In this document: one piece after another, positions 54,601 to 61,220 of the stretch
How positions within the stretch are numbered: the stretch's first letter is position 1
Layout: each line of letters opens with the position of its first letter
Assembly: GCA_033032175.1 (NCBI GenBank)
Contig: CM065334.1
Coordinates: 3,593,705 to 3,657,704, forward strand
Length of the DNA: 64,000 nt
Direction of reading: 5' to 3'
From: Saturnia japonica
Lineage: Eukaryota > Arthropoda > Insecta > Lepidoptera > Saturniidae
Translations under genes and position numbers: made by a program
The notes under the pieces: model-generated
Databases searched by the model: none
Seen by the model: the letters and a program-made list of their open reading frames with translations, nothing else
Told to the model about the DNA's origin: nothing

Positions 54601-56442
54601 GCAACAGTCAATCACCGCAAACAGTTCCGACTCACCGTGAACTATGCGACATCATCCCGACTCACTGGGGCAATCACCGCAGACAGTTCCGACTCACCGT
54701 GAACTATGCGGCATCTAGTTCCGACTCACTGGAACACTCCAGTGGCCCGGCAAGCCTCACAAATGGACGACTCAACCTGCTATATCGACCTCCAGTCTCG
54801 GAGGGGAGTGATGTAGCGACATCTCTCGCCACAACTGACGCATCAACGCATCGACACAACTATGCATCCTACTTTCCTACATTGCGCTATAGAAATTCAC
54901 TCTATTGTTGAGTATATATACAAGAACCCGACTACAACAGTCGGGGCAGCTGCTCGCCAGATATAGCACCCGTCTGGCCGGAGGATCCTCCCTTTTCTAT
55001 GGCGGATGAGGAACTTTACTCTCTGTTCCTCACACCTCCGCTAAACTTTGGATGACTCAGGAGAGATACAAATTTGTCTCCCTTATTCGGAATACACATG
55101 AAAGGTACATTGTTTTTTGAAAATTACTTATCAAGAGATATAATATCTCATATGGATATACAATTTTATAATATTGAGTAATTCTTGTATATACATATAT
55201 ATATGTAATTGGTTTCTGAGAACCGGCTCCAACGCTTTGGATGAAACTTTGTATTTAGTTTATATTTTACATTCCAAGTATACCTAGATGGGTGTTTTTT
55301 TTGTAAGACACCAAGCAAAGAATGCTTGGTCACCCAGATATTTTGTATCAATTGGTGACATTATTATTTTAAAGACACAATAAATCCGCAACAAATGAAA
55401 TGTCATTTCACTCAGTGGGAATAAAAAATGCAGTATAGCTTTTCATAAAATTTGTTAACCTTTTTGTAAACATAATTTGAAAGAACTAAACCTGAAAACT
55501 GAATTCTAGTGTCAGAAAATTTATTAAAATCTCATTATAACTGATTAAAATTTAGCATAGTTAGTGATCTTTTCTTATCCAGCCATGAAATATTCTCCAT
55601 GGGCAACCTCAGGAAAGATTATTCTGTACATCATACTGATTACCCCAGGTCACACGGCTAATATTATTGTAATCCTTTACAGTGGAAAGTAAGTTCAAAG
55701 TGAAGACACCAATTAACACTTGAGAAAGTCCTGAGAATCACGATTTATAGTTTAATAATTAATTCACAACACTTCTCTTTTTCATGATATTAGTAGATGC
55801 ACATATTATATTTTACTGTCCGACTGTTATTTCAACTACACACTTTTTTTTCAATTTTAAATTTGGTACATAAGTCTAAAGAGTTCTTACAATAACAACA
55901 GCCATAAGTGATAATGCCCTTGATGACTTGATACTTGTACAAACAGTATAACTATTGATACTATTCAAATATACTCACAACCCCAATGCCTTCAAGTCTT
56001 GCGGTGGACAGTGCTTCAAAATATAAAGCAGTACATCATCAGACAAATCAAGGAGTTGTATCCTATTATCAGTTTCCATCAATAGTTGCTTCTTAATTGT
56101 GATGGATTCTGAAAAAGTGTGAAGGCGTTGTCCATTATATTACACAAAGCTGAATTTGATCATGTCAAAGGATGGTGAAGATGTAGTCACCCCTTAAAAG
56201 GATTTGTACAGAAATAAACGTTTTGGAGATTTTTTTTTTATTTTATTCGATAAAATAATAGTAAATTAACAGGATCACACATACGGTAATCGCAATTCCG
56301 TATAACTGAGGTCCGAATAACAGTTTCCACTCTACTTACAGAAAAAACCTGAAAATTAAATTAGCAACAACTTACCTTCTTGTCCAATGCCGCTATCGTT
56401 CAAATCTTTTTGCATTTCAGCATCAGCCTGGAGAGATCCCAT
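38715..56442 (-). CDS. F-box / leucine-rich repeat protein, gene B (10 coding exons, gene span)
   Basis: Predicted joins, minus strand: 56376-56442, 55979-56108, 52618-52785, 52316-52431, 49826-49910, 48179-48377, 46677-46799, 45135-45296, 43498-43677, 38715-39647; total 2163 nt, 720 aa, all GT-AG, no internal stop. F-box at about residues 41-86 (LLDLSDDVLLYILKHCPP, then DRTLWERVD); an extra 67-codon segment absent from gene A at about 122-188; leucine-rich repeats at about 225-350; an acidic exon; then a long last exon with a run of six Asp, LKRRRMN and EAKRSRQN basic patches and a final LRR-like stretch. Expected role by family: substrate receptor of an SCF ubiquitin ligase via SKP1; substrate unknown. 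Head-to-tail paralog of gene A, 22 kb upstream of it in transcription sense. Introns hold a mini LTR element, SINEs, Helitron-like elements and a foldback. Hand prediction, no transcript evidence. Confidence 0.82.
39725..40255 (-). repeat. MITE-like family C copy 1
   Basis: Contains CCGACTTTACAGACAACCG-like (inverted) and ends GATGTTGTCACGTCAAAA at 40255. Between 39800 and 40040 it carries extra AT-rich sequence. The reverse copy is 56942-57228. Inner blocks GGAGCCGGCTGCACGCACG and GCCTCCGCGTTCGGC (inverted here) are shared. Confidence 0.6.
40256..40799. other. Gene B intron, nothing recognised
   Basis: No element or coding signal identified. Confidence 0.4.
40800..42087 (-). mobile_element. 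Mariner transposon, apparently intact
   Basis: Inverted repeats TTAGGTCTTTTTACCTATGA at 40800 and (reverse) ATAGGTCTTTACCTATGAAA at 42087, flanked by TA at 40798-40799 and 42088-42089. The left repeat has two extra T, the right has lost its last base identity. It encloses one uninterrupted transposase gene and lies in the last intron of gene B, same orientation. Confidence 0.9.
40879..41898 (-). CDS. Mariner transposase, full length
   Basis: Cut-and-paste DDD transposase. ATG at 41898 (MDTLKIRVIMEYEYRRG), 339 residues, stop TAA at 40879-40881, no break; the usual mariner length is about 340-350. Two N-terminal helix-turn-helix regions bind the inverted repeats (YWFGRFRSGNFDLKNESRGR lies in the first/linker part), linker motif WVPHEL, catalytic blocks TCDEKWILFDN, LLLHDNARPHT and SPDLGPTDYYFF. 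The last two aspartates are 34 residues apart, so DD34D. An upstream reading frame extends to 41943 without a better start. All catalytic residues are present; with both inverted repeats it could be autonomous, though this is untested. Confidence 0.92.
   Translation of the reverse strand: MDTLKIRVIMEYEYRRGSNAAQTARNINDVYGANTTNQRTTCYWFGRFRSGNFDLKNESRGRPKTLGDNDELKAIVEVDDTQSTAELAAAFDVTVKTILVHLRQIGKVKKLDKWVPHELNDRQRDVRVEMCLALLNRHTNEGILNRIVTCDEKWILFDNRKRSASWLDPGSAPKQCPKRKLTPRKVMVTVWWSSAGVIHHSFLPNGVSITADVYCEELNTMMEKLAHLQPALVNHSSPLLLHDNARPHTAQQTVSKLQELGLEVLRHPPYSPDLGPTDYYFFQNLDNSLAGKKINTREAVQNAFEEFVASRPADFFKKGINKLPLRWQRCIDCMGDYFN
42234..42546 (-). mobile_element. Helitron-like non-autonomous element, complete
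   Basis: On the minus strand it begins TCCTACTTATATAATAAATG after an A and ends ACCAGCTAG before a T, matching insertion between A and T with 5' TC and 3' CTAG, the Helitron rule. Inside are CGTAACAAACA-like phrases (GAGTAACAAACATCCAAAC in plus sense). 313 bp, no coding. Confidence 0.65.
42547..43009. other. Gene B intron, nothing firmly recognised
   Basis: (AAT)n microsatellite at 42870-42888; otherwise no feature. Confidence 0.4.
43010..43118 (+). repeat. Dispersed repeat family F copy 1
   Basis: GCCTGTGAGATTTGACATGG, TTAAAGTTTATATGGAG and GAGTGCAGAAAGCTAAAAT recur inverted at 62727-62815. Confidence 0.6.
43221..43455 (+). repeat. tRNA-derived SINE copy 2
   Basis: AACTGCCTCTTTAGCCTAGC head, then AATGTTATTGGGTTTTTC, CTCAGTAGCAGCTCGG and CATGGGACCTAAAAATA, ending in GTGATGTGGT. 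It lies 43 bp beyond the donor of gene B exon 9, so an unspliced transcript would read into it. Confidence 0.7.
43498..43677 (-). CDS. Gene B exon 9 (acidic linker)
   Basis: 60 codons, phase 0 both ends, acceptor TACCAG, donor CAG/GTCAGT. Encodes VIDLRESPVGDSEVSSFGW and an acidic rest ending DPWEEQ. The frame stays open past the donor to 43237, through SINE sequence; the conserved 60-codon size in gene A argues for splicing. Confidence 0.85.
43678..45134. other. Gene B intron, no recognised element
   Basis: AT-rich with a poly-T at 44827. An 81-residue frame at 43735-43980 has no supporting features. Confidence 0.4.
45135..45296 (-). CDS. Gene B exon 8 (LRR)
   Basis: 54 codons, phase 0 both ends; acceptor TGTGCAG, donor CAG/GTAACT. 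Encodes ELNLSECEWVEPSSLLPLSK then LPALRRLYMRNCC. Closely matches 7561-7725 in gene A. Confidence 0.88.
45330..45735 (-). repeat. Repeat family H1 copy (diverged)
   Basis: Begins CTAGCTGTGCTTACGTGGAC and follows 45793-46205 block for block (ATTGTGGGTATTCCTTA, GTAGGTATTTTTAA, CATTTAAGCGCCC). Same orientation as its neighbour; probably Helitron-like in reverse, its end being CTAG. Confidence 0.55.
45793..46205 (-). repeat. Repeat family H1 copy
   Basis: Starts ACTAGCTGTGCCCGTGGCTT (reverse of AAGCCACGGGCACAGCTAGT, a Helitron-like 3' end) and ends with AATCGGTTCAACCGTTTCAG and ACAAACATACAGACAGA. About 410 bp, non-coding. Confidence 0.6.
46206..46676. other. Gene B intron, nothing recognised
   Basis: A 95-residue reading frame at 46212-46499 lacks any recognisable motif and is AT-driven; not called. 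Confidence 0.4.
46677..46799 (-). CDS. Gene B exon 7 (LRR)
   Basis: 41 codons, phase 0; acceptor TTAACAG, donor GAG/GTAATG. Encodes QQFPRTLKVLSLRGSKCYSQ and ends QLLE; it has an 8-codon insertion (about KTFLFKIQ) relative to gene A. Confidence 0.82.
47102..47460 (-). repeat. MITE-like family E copy 2
   Basis: Reverse of the copy at 10242-10524: ACGAAGTTCCTTATGGGGCG at its left, GTGTCCCACGACACCACACG at its right. Lies in the gene B intron equivalent to that of copy 1. Confidence 0.65.
47461..48178. other. Gene B intron, nothing recognised
   Basis: AT-rich, poly-T at 47787. No element identified. Confidence 0.4.
48179..48377 (-). CDS. Gene B exon 6 (LRR)
   Basis: 199 nt, completes one codon and leaves in phase 0. 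Acceptor TCCCACAG chosen over TCAG three bases on because only it keeps the frame; donor ACT/GTGAGT. Encodes SVDPLIPSISIVDQRIPMKV and CPNLTSLALEYCNLD. Confidence 0.83.
48449..48660 (+). repeat. tRNA-derived SINE copy 3
   Basis: GGATTCGTTTCCC (B-box like), GCAAAGTGTTATTGGGTTTT, CAGCTCGGAGTTTGGCTTTG, CTCTATTACATGGGAGGACC. Best-preserved body of the three copies, but the head is shortened. Confidence 0.7.
48661..49094. other. Gene B intron; GC-rich repeat-like patch at 48835-48985
   Basis: The patch has AGCGAGCCGGCTACGACTCA and CAGCCGGCTCATTCG, loosely similar to family C inner blocks. No gene. Confidence 0.4.
49095..49330 (+). repeat. Dispersed repeat family D copy 2
   Basis: Starts ACAAAGGAGGCAAAGAAGCA and GCCTGATGGTACGCGG, then the blocks shared with 7985-8230. 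Confidence 0.6.
49617..49790 (+). mobile_element. Helitron-like short element
   Basis: AATAATATTATTTATAAAGG, GTGAAAGTTTGTATGTTTGT at the left and GTGAAACCGCGGGGCACAG at the right, the usual ends of short lepidopteran Helitron-like copies; the final CTAGT is lost. Confidence 0.5.
49826..49910 (-). CDS. Gene B exon 5 (gene B specific)
   Basis: 85 nt, enters after one base, leaves in phase 2; acceptor TTTTCAG, donor AC/GTAAGA. Encodes QNVTEEEPVRRGIIRGGPIV then QIYESMP. No counterpart found in gene A. Confidence 0.75.
50045..50302 (-). mobile_element. Helitron-like copy related to 1-219
   Basis: In reverse it starts TCTATACTTATGCTCAG and shares AAACAAACAAA, GTAGTTCC(T/A)GAGA and TAGCCTATA blocks with 1-219. 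Confidence 0.5.
50303..51161. other. Gene B intron, no gene seen
   Basis: A GGCGCCATCTATTAACAG phrase near 50377 resembles one at 327 after the first Helitron-like copy, so the repeat may extend here. Otherwise nothing. Confidence 0.4.
51162..51392. repeat. Foldback element (long palindrome)
   Basis: Two arms of about 110 bp are inverted copies around an AAATTT centre at 51276-51281. Left arm: ATTAATCCGAAATTT, ACTTCCGCCTGTAAAAGCTC, CCTACAATATAAAACGTGTA. Right arm in reverse: GTTAATCGGAAATTT, ACTTCCGCCTGCAACAGATC, CGTACAATATAAAAACGTAT. Non-coding; a MITE with long arms is the simplest reading. Confidence 0.8.
51393..51802. other. Gene B intron; Helitron-like 3' block at 51770-51795
   Basis: GAGCGAAGCCACATCGGGTC resembles the end at 18160-18183. 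Nothing else recognised. Confidence 0.35.
51803..52090 (+). mobile_element. Helitron-like non-autonomous element
   Basis: Begins TCTATACCAATATTATAAAA; right part has ACACGTGAAACCGTGGGG. The final CTAG is not preserved. Confidence 0.45.
52316..52431 (-). CDS. Gene B exon 4 (gene B specific)
   Basis: 116 nt, acceptor TTTGCAG, donor CTG/GTTAAT, in phase 2, out phase 1. Encodes CLGRLNCRYPNQGEPVPVPQ and an acidic end PRQTEGEAT. With exon 5 it forms 201 nt, 67 codons. Confidence 0.75.
52618..52785 (-). CDS. Gene B exon 3 (second half of F-box)
   Basis: 168 nt, acceptor CTCCAG, donor GG/GTATGT. Encodes TCYRLGTLVLDRTLWERVDS then RLRWLLKYGISSS and SGYARQVKG. Almost identical to 11709-11858 in its first 120 bases. 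Confidence 0.88.
52945..53190 (-). mobile_element. Helitron-like fragment
   Basis: Starts ACTAGTTGTGCCCGCGG, reverse of a CCGCGGGCACAACTAGT end; towards 53170 it carries TTTTTGCGTGATGCGTGGTC and a TTATTTATATAGG block. Confidence 0.5.
53191..54067. other. Gene B intron, AT-rich, nothing recognised
   Basis: No element or gene identified. Confidence 0.4.
54073..54345 (+). repeat. Mini-element 5' LTR
   Basis: TGTAGCGACATCTCTCGCC to CACCTCCGCTAAA, 273 bp. It has an extra block (GCGACACATAGCGACATC and following) absent from the 3' LTR but present in the solo LTR at 36262, so the 3' LTR suffered the loss. A TATATATA motif lies at 54213-54220. Confidence 0.85.
54347..54363 (+). other. Primer binding site (tRNA-Trp type)
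   Basis: TGGTGACCCCGACGTGA one base after the LTR, complementary to the tRNA-Trp 3' end as used by CsRn1/Kabuki elements. Confidence 0.85.
54812..55045 (+). repeat. Mini-element 3' LTR
   Basis: 234 bp, same ends as the 5' LTR, shorter by about 39 bp through the missing internal block. Confidence 0.85.
55051..55978. other. Gene B intron, nothing recognised
   Basis: AT-rich, (AT)n at 55192-55204. No element identified. Confidence 0.4.
55979..56108 (-). CDS. Gene B exon 2 (first half of F-box)
   Basis: 130 nt, acceptor TTTTCAG, donor TT/GTGAGT. Encodes KQLLMETDNRIQLLDLSDDV then LLYILKHCPPQDLKALG. Confidence 0.88.
56376..56442 (-). CDS. Gene B exon 1 (start codon)
   Basis: ATG at 56442, 67 nt, donor G/GTAAGT, phase 1. 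Encodes MGSLQADAEMQKDLNDSGIG. The upstream TTGGATCGGTTCCAATTTCA (56603-56622) resembles sequence upstream of gene A exon 1. Confidence 0.8.
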
Positions 56443-56941
56443 ATTCACGCTAATAAATGCAAGATTTATTTCAGAATACCTTGAACAGGTACACGAGCTA
56501 ATGAACAGCTATTGCATAGATCACAACGAAAATAACGATCGAACAAAGGAAATCGCATGAATAAGGGAATTTAACGCGAATAAGTGTAAACAAACTAATT
56601 TTGGATCGGTTCCAATTTCAGGTAAATCTTGAGTTTTCTTTACCGACCTCACAAAACATAATGTTTTATTTTGACATTAGAAAAGTGAGAATTAAAATCG
56701 ATTTGTTTTTTTATTAATTGTTAAGGCTACTAGATACACACACTTTAAGCCAAACTTCGTGAGTAGAATGTGGACTGTTGTACCTATATACTATTTTACA
56801 AATCGCAATTACATTGCTCTGACAAGTTGGGAGCATTTCTTTGTAGATTTATCTCTACATGGGGCAGTCTGACTGGTAGTCAGTCTACTGTAAAGGTTAT
56901 TTTAACAAATAGAACATTTCTGTAAACAACAACAAATTCAT

Positions 56942-57228
56942 TTTGACGTGGCAACGTCTTATAATTCGATGGAGCCGGCTGCACGCACGAAAAAACATGA
57001 CTCATGTGGCGTTACCTCGCTCTGCGGCGTTCCATTTAAGGCTTGAAGTGCAAGCGAGATCGCGGAACGAGCGTCAAAGAGGCACAATGGGCCTCCGCGT
57101 TCGGCAGCGTTTGACATCTGCCTTGCATTGTATTAAAATGATAACTATTCCATCGGTATTTTCTTATGACGTTGTCACGTTCAACTATCGTCAGTAAACC
57201 GACTTTACAGACAACCGTTTTTTTCAGA
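56942..57228 (+). repeat. MITE-like family C copy 2
   Basis: Ends TTTTGACGTGGCAACGTCTT and (reverse) CGTGACAACGTCATAAGAAA are imperfect inverted repeats. Inner GC-rich block ATGGAGCCGGCTGCACGCAC and GGCCTCCGCGTTCGGC. An 84-residue frame inside is not a gene. Confidence 0.6.
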
Positions 57229-58459
57229 TAGCTTTTTTTTTAATTGGTGATTATTTAAATTCTTTTTTTTTTTACGGTTGTAACGGTGTAACTCCACTCC
57301 GCTTTCATTCGTTGTGGTCAACTATAACGAAATGATCCCATACTTGTCCTCACCGAAGTATTATTAATGAATTATAAATTTTATTATATACAATTTGCAA
57401 TTTTAATGTTTACAGGTATTTATTTAAAATCACACATTAAACTAAAACATGAAACCCCGCGCAAAAAGCACCAACCAGCTCTTTGAATAGCTGACAACGA
57501 AATGCGGTTCGTAATTTTTCTGCGCATTTTCGATCTGCTTTATCGATGTGCTAGCTCGTTAGAAATATCGTTGAAATATTGTGCAGAAATGTACATTTGG
57601 TTGTTACCATTATTTCAATAACATAAAGTTGATTTTAGTTAGTATTTCTACATTCGATTGAATTTTCTACGAATCACAAGATGGCGTTATAATTAAAAGC
57701 TCAAACTTCAACAATCATTACAAAAATACCTAAAACGCATATCACTGCATGTAGCGCAGTAAAAATAAATAATAGGTAGCTTATGCTATATATTTCTAAT
57801 TGCGATTTTTTTCTACTATGTAATATTATAACGAGCCTCTTTATATCCAAGTGACAGGTTTCTAGGGTGCCACATCGGATCTTCTTTTTCTTCCTAACTT
57901 GATAAGCGGTCCTCTTTAATGAAGACCATTACTGCCATTATCGAGTGAATTATATTGTCGTGTGTTATGATTATGAGTTATGACAATTCAGTATCCTAAC
58001 AAGTTGGTGGCTCCCTTTTAAGAACTTTCTAGGTTTTTGTGGGATCTCGGAATGAATGCTTTCAGCTTATTTTTATAATCCACCTCACTTATGCACAAAC
58101 ACCAAACTATATCACGCAAAACGCCACCAATATTACATAATATAGGGTCAAAAACTTAAGTAAATAAATTAAAAATAAAAACCATAACATGTAACTCTAA
58201 GACCCCGCCAAAAACTCTCCACATCGGATCTTCGAACTGTATTTTACAACAATACACCTATTTGGAAATATCAATGCTTCGATGTTTTACAGAGCTTAGC
58301 ATCAATGTTTTAAGACGCAACATCAATTATTCTATTACATCGATTAATATCGAACATCCAGAACATCCCTACTTCAAGTTCTTGAAATCAAATTTCTTTT
58401 CGCGAATTAGACGTCAAAAAGCACGTCGTCGTATCAATATTTTTATTTTGTAAATCACA
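57229..58459. other. Upstream region of the LLP-homolog gene
   Basis: AT-rich. CCACATCGGATCTTC occurs twice (57870 and 58220). A 63-residue frame just upstream (58262-58453) is Arg-rich by chance and I treat it as leader. No TATA box could be assigned. Confidence 0.4.
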
Positions 58460-58879
58460 ATGGCGAAATCATTAAGAAGTAGATGGAAGCGAAAATGCAG
58501 AGCGATCAAACGGGAACGATACGCCGTAAAGGAATTAACTCGCTTAAAGAAAATGCTCGGAGTAAAAGATGAAAATAAACCTGTAGAAAATGAGGTTATG
58601 GAATCTGACCAAGTAATATTCTTAGACGCTGGAGCGATAAAGAAGGGGAAAAAGAAGCCGGAACCCGTTCAAAAGGAAGATGAAGACGTGGAAATGAGTT
58701 CTGACGATGAGAAAGTGGAAGTGGATAATGAAAACGGCAAGAAAAGGATATTCAATATGAAAACAATGAAAGATCAAAACGGACAATACCCAGTGTGGTT
58801 ACACAAGAGGAAAATAGCAAAAATAAATAAAGTATCAAAGAAGAACACAAAGAAGAAATCTAAGAAACGTAAACGATAG
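58460..58879 (+). CDS. LLPH: LLP homolog (learning-associated protein family)
   Basis: Single-exon gene of 139 codons from ATG 58460 (start context AATCACAATGG fits the insect consensus) to TAG 58877-58879. The N-terminus MAKSLRSRWKRKCRAIKRER is the defining LLP-family signature, and the middle LFNMKTMKDQ-like RIFNMKTMKDQNGQYPVWLH block plus the Lys/Arg-rich tail (KKNTKKKSKKRKR) complete the domain; vertebrate members are about 130 residues. An acidic stretch (EDEDVEMSSDDEKVEVD) separates them. Family members (Aplysia LAPS18, vertebrate LLPH) are small basic nuclear/nucleolar proteins; function here is inferred from homology. A poly(A) signal follows closely. Confidence 0.93.
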   Translation: MAKSLRSRWKRKCRAIKRERYAVKELTRLKKMLGVKDENKPVENEVMESDQVIFLDAGAIKKGKKKPEPVQKEDEDVEMSSDDEKVEVDNENGKKRIFNMKTMKDQNGQYPVWLHKRKIAKINKVSKKNTKKKSKKRKR

Positions 58880-58887
58880 TTGTTATT

Positions 58888-58893
58888 AATAAA
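58888..58893 (+). terminator. Poly(A) signal of LLPH
   Basis: AATAAA nine bases after the stop codon; GT-rich sequence follows at 58895-58925. Confidence 0.65.
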
Positions 58894-61220
58894 AATGTGG
58901 GAAAAAAGTATTGTTTTATTTTGTGTATCAATTCATATGGTATTTCAAGGGACATTATCCACTTACCATCGTGTGGCTCGTCTGCTTTTATGATTTTACA
59001 GTACCCACAATTTTATCCTAATTTACAATTATGAGTTTAGAGTAAAAATGTAACAAAAATCTTAGTCACAGTGTACATATTTAAAATTGTATTACTGTTT
59101 CATTTTTAAGTTTTCTATAAATATTATGCTCAAAGATAGTAGACATAAAGTAATATTGCTAATAAAGTGCTATCACTTGAGGATGACTGAACCAATTTTG
59201 CTATTTTTTGTTTTAAAATGTTTATAAAATACTCCAAATTAGATTATTATGGAAATAAAAATTGAAAAGCTACCTGGAAAACTTCAAAAAACTAAAACTT
59301 TAAAATTGATGTTTTTTATAAACTCTAGGACATATGTAAGGAATCAAACGATGGATAATTGCATACATTCTTATTTTGTTTTTGCTTTATGACTCGGAAA
59401 AGTCCCTACAAAAATTTGGGTATGTGGCTCTGTGATCGAGTTAATCCTTGGAGAAGACGGAGCAACTTCTGCAGCGACCAGCTGGTACAATATATATTTT
59501 GTGTTCCATGTACATTGTACATATTAGTTCAGGCATCGTTCATCCAATTGTATTGGATCTATGTTGTCTTTTTTATATTTCACTTGTATGAATGATAAAA
59601 GATTACTGTTAAAATAGCCACAAAGTACAATAACGTTTTAGCAAATGAGTGTGCTTTCATATAGTTTTTGTTATTTTAAAAGTATTTTTTAGTTCTGAAT
59701 CTGAATAAAGCACAAAACTCTTCTGTAAATATTAAGTTCTTTTTTGATGTGGAAACTTCTGTAATAGTGTTGTGATTTGAAACGAAAAAGAGAAACACAC
59801 ATCTATAGAATTTAGCATTTCAGCATGTGAGAGAGTGAGATAGGATCATTATACATGGTTAATGCAAGTCCTGATTTTCACGACTATGATTGTCTTCGAA
59901 CTGGCCTAGCCGTGTGACGACCAGATTTGTACGCACTGTTGTTGTATGAGTAGTCTATTTAGGATTGATAAAAGGAGATTTTAAAGATGTTTTTATGATT
60001 TCTGAAGATTTCACGTCTACCGCGTGTGAGCACTGCACTATTTTTTATATCGAATTGCACATTTCATATTTTGCCTCTTGCTGAAAAATTAGATGATTTC
60101 TAATACGGAATAATCAGGGAACGACAAAAAGTAGTTTCACATAAATGAAAGTCACGGCAAATAGCAACTGATTAATAAAGTACAATTCGTAGCTTCCATT
60201 AAGGAACAAAAACCATATCAAATATTATAATAATATGTACGAAGCGGCAACCTAAGCGTAGTTAAATTGTTATAAATAACTTTTCAACCACGCATTCCAA
60301 TTTTTTCCATGCTATTAAATTCAAATATATTTTTTATAGATTTCCTAACATTTTAAAATAAAATTATTTATTGCTATGTGTTGTTTACCGGATTGTAATA
60401 TTTTTACCAATAAAAGAAAAAAAAAACTTGTAAATATTTATCTGGTGTTCAATAAAAATGAATGTTAAGAATTTGTAAATTGACAATGAAATTAGTGTTC
60501 ATATTGTTATGTAGTAAGTAAAAATTAGTAGTAATAGAATTGGTAAAATGAGGTAGAATTGGTAAAAACACCGTGAGGAAAACCTTGTCCTGGAGAAATT
60601 CATTTTACTATAATACCCCCGTTTAACGGGGATATAGAAATAACAAAAAACTAACAAATGCGACATTAGCTACACACTTAGATAAAATAAGAAAAGTTTG
60701 AACGGGAATATGTAGCTACTCCTAAATATTTAAAAACACTATTTCAATAACTCGCGGATACGCATTTTATACAGCTAAGATTTTCTGATTCTTTCGTTCT
60801 TAATATAACAAGTCCTCATACATTTCGACGTAACAGCAGCACGACTAAGGAATTCACTTCCTATCGATATCTGACTAGCCAATTCTCGTGTTTTCATCAA
60901 ACATTTGTTACGTAGGTTTCACTTGGAGCCATGGAAAAAAGTTATGCTTGGAGCAGTTGAATATCGGCTACATTTTATATGATTTAACATTATGTACACC
61001 TTTCTACACCTATACCTTTCTTTAGCACCCATGGAAGACTGGTAAAGAATGCTTTTTAGTATTAAGTCCTCCAATTGTATTTTTATGTGCAATAGAGAAT
61101 TAAATAAAATAACTTTCGTTAAACTTCAATCGGATTTAAATTTTAAACAAATTGCCTAAAAGCACAACATTTTTAACTACTATATGTCAATCCATTAACT
61201 ACCGCTTATATATTTCAGAC
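58894..61220. other. Intergenic, no gene seen; may hold first exon of the next gene
   Basis: AT-rich. No coding region supported. The first exon of the gene ending at 62459 may lie here, but no ATG/donor pair fitted the required phase convincingly. Confidence 0.4.

Larger units (their letters stand above)
54073..55045 (+). mobile_element. Mini LTR retrotransposon (TRIM-like), CsRn1 type primer site
   Basis: Flanked by CTTTG at 54068-54072 and 55046-55050. 5' LTR 54073-54345, primer site, 466 bp of internal sequence, purine tract GGAGGGGAG at 54800-54808, 3' LTR 54812-55045. No gag or pol is encoded, so it must move with enzymes of a related element. The internal part contains a tandem duplication of about 70 bp (CAGTTCCGACTCACCGTGAA twice). 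In the F-box exon 2-3 intron of gene B, antisense to it. Confidence 0.87.

Noticed and set aside
54534..54911. 125-residue reading frame in the mini LTR element
   Set aside because: It crosses from internal repeat into the LTR, has no gag-like motif and owes its length to repeated GC-rich sequence.
56943..57197. 84-residue reading frame upstream of gene B
   Set aside because: It lies entirely within repeat family C; the inverted copy at 40033-40233 has no equivalent preserved frame.
58262..58453. 63-residue frame just before the LLP-homolog gene
   Set aside because: Arg-rich by composition, ends 7 bases before the true ATG, no homology; most likely leader sequence.
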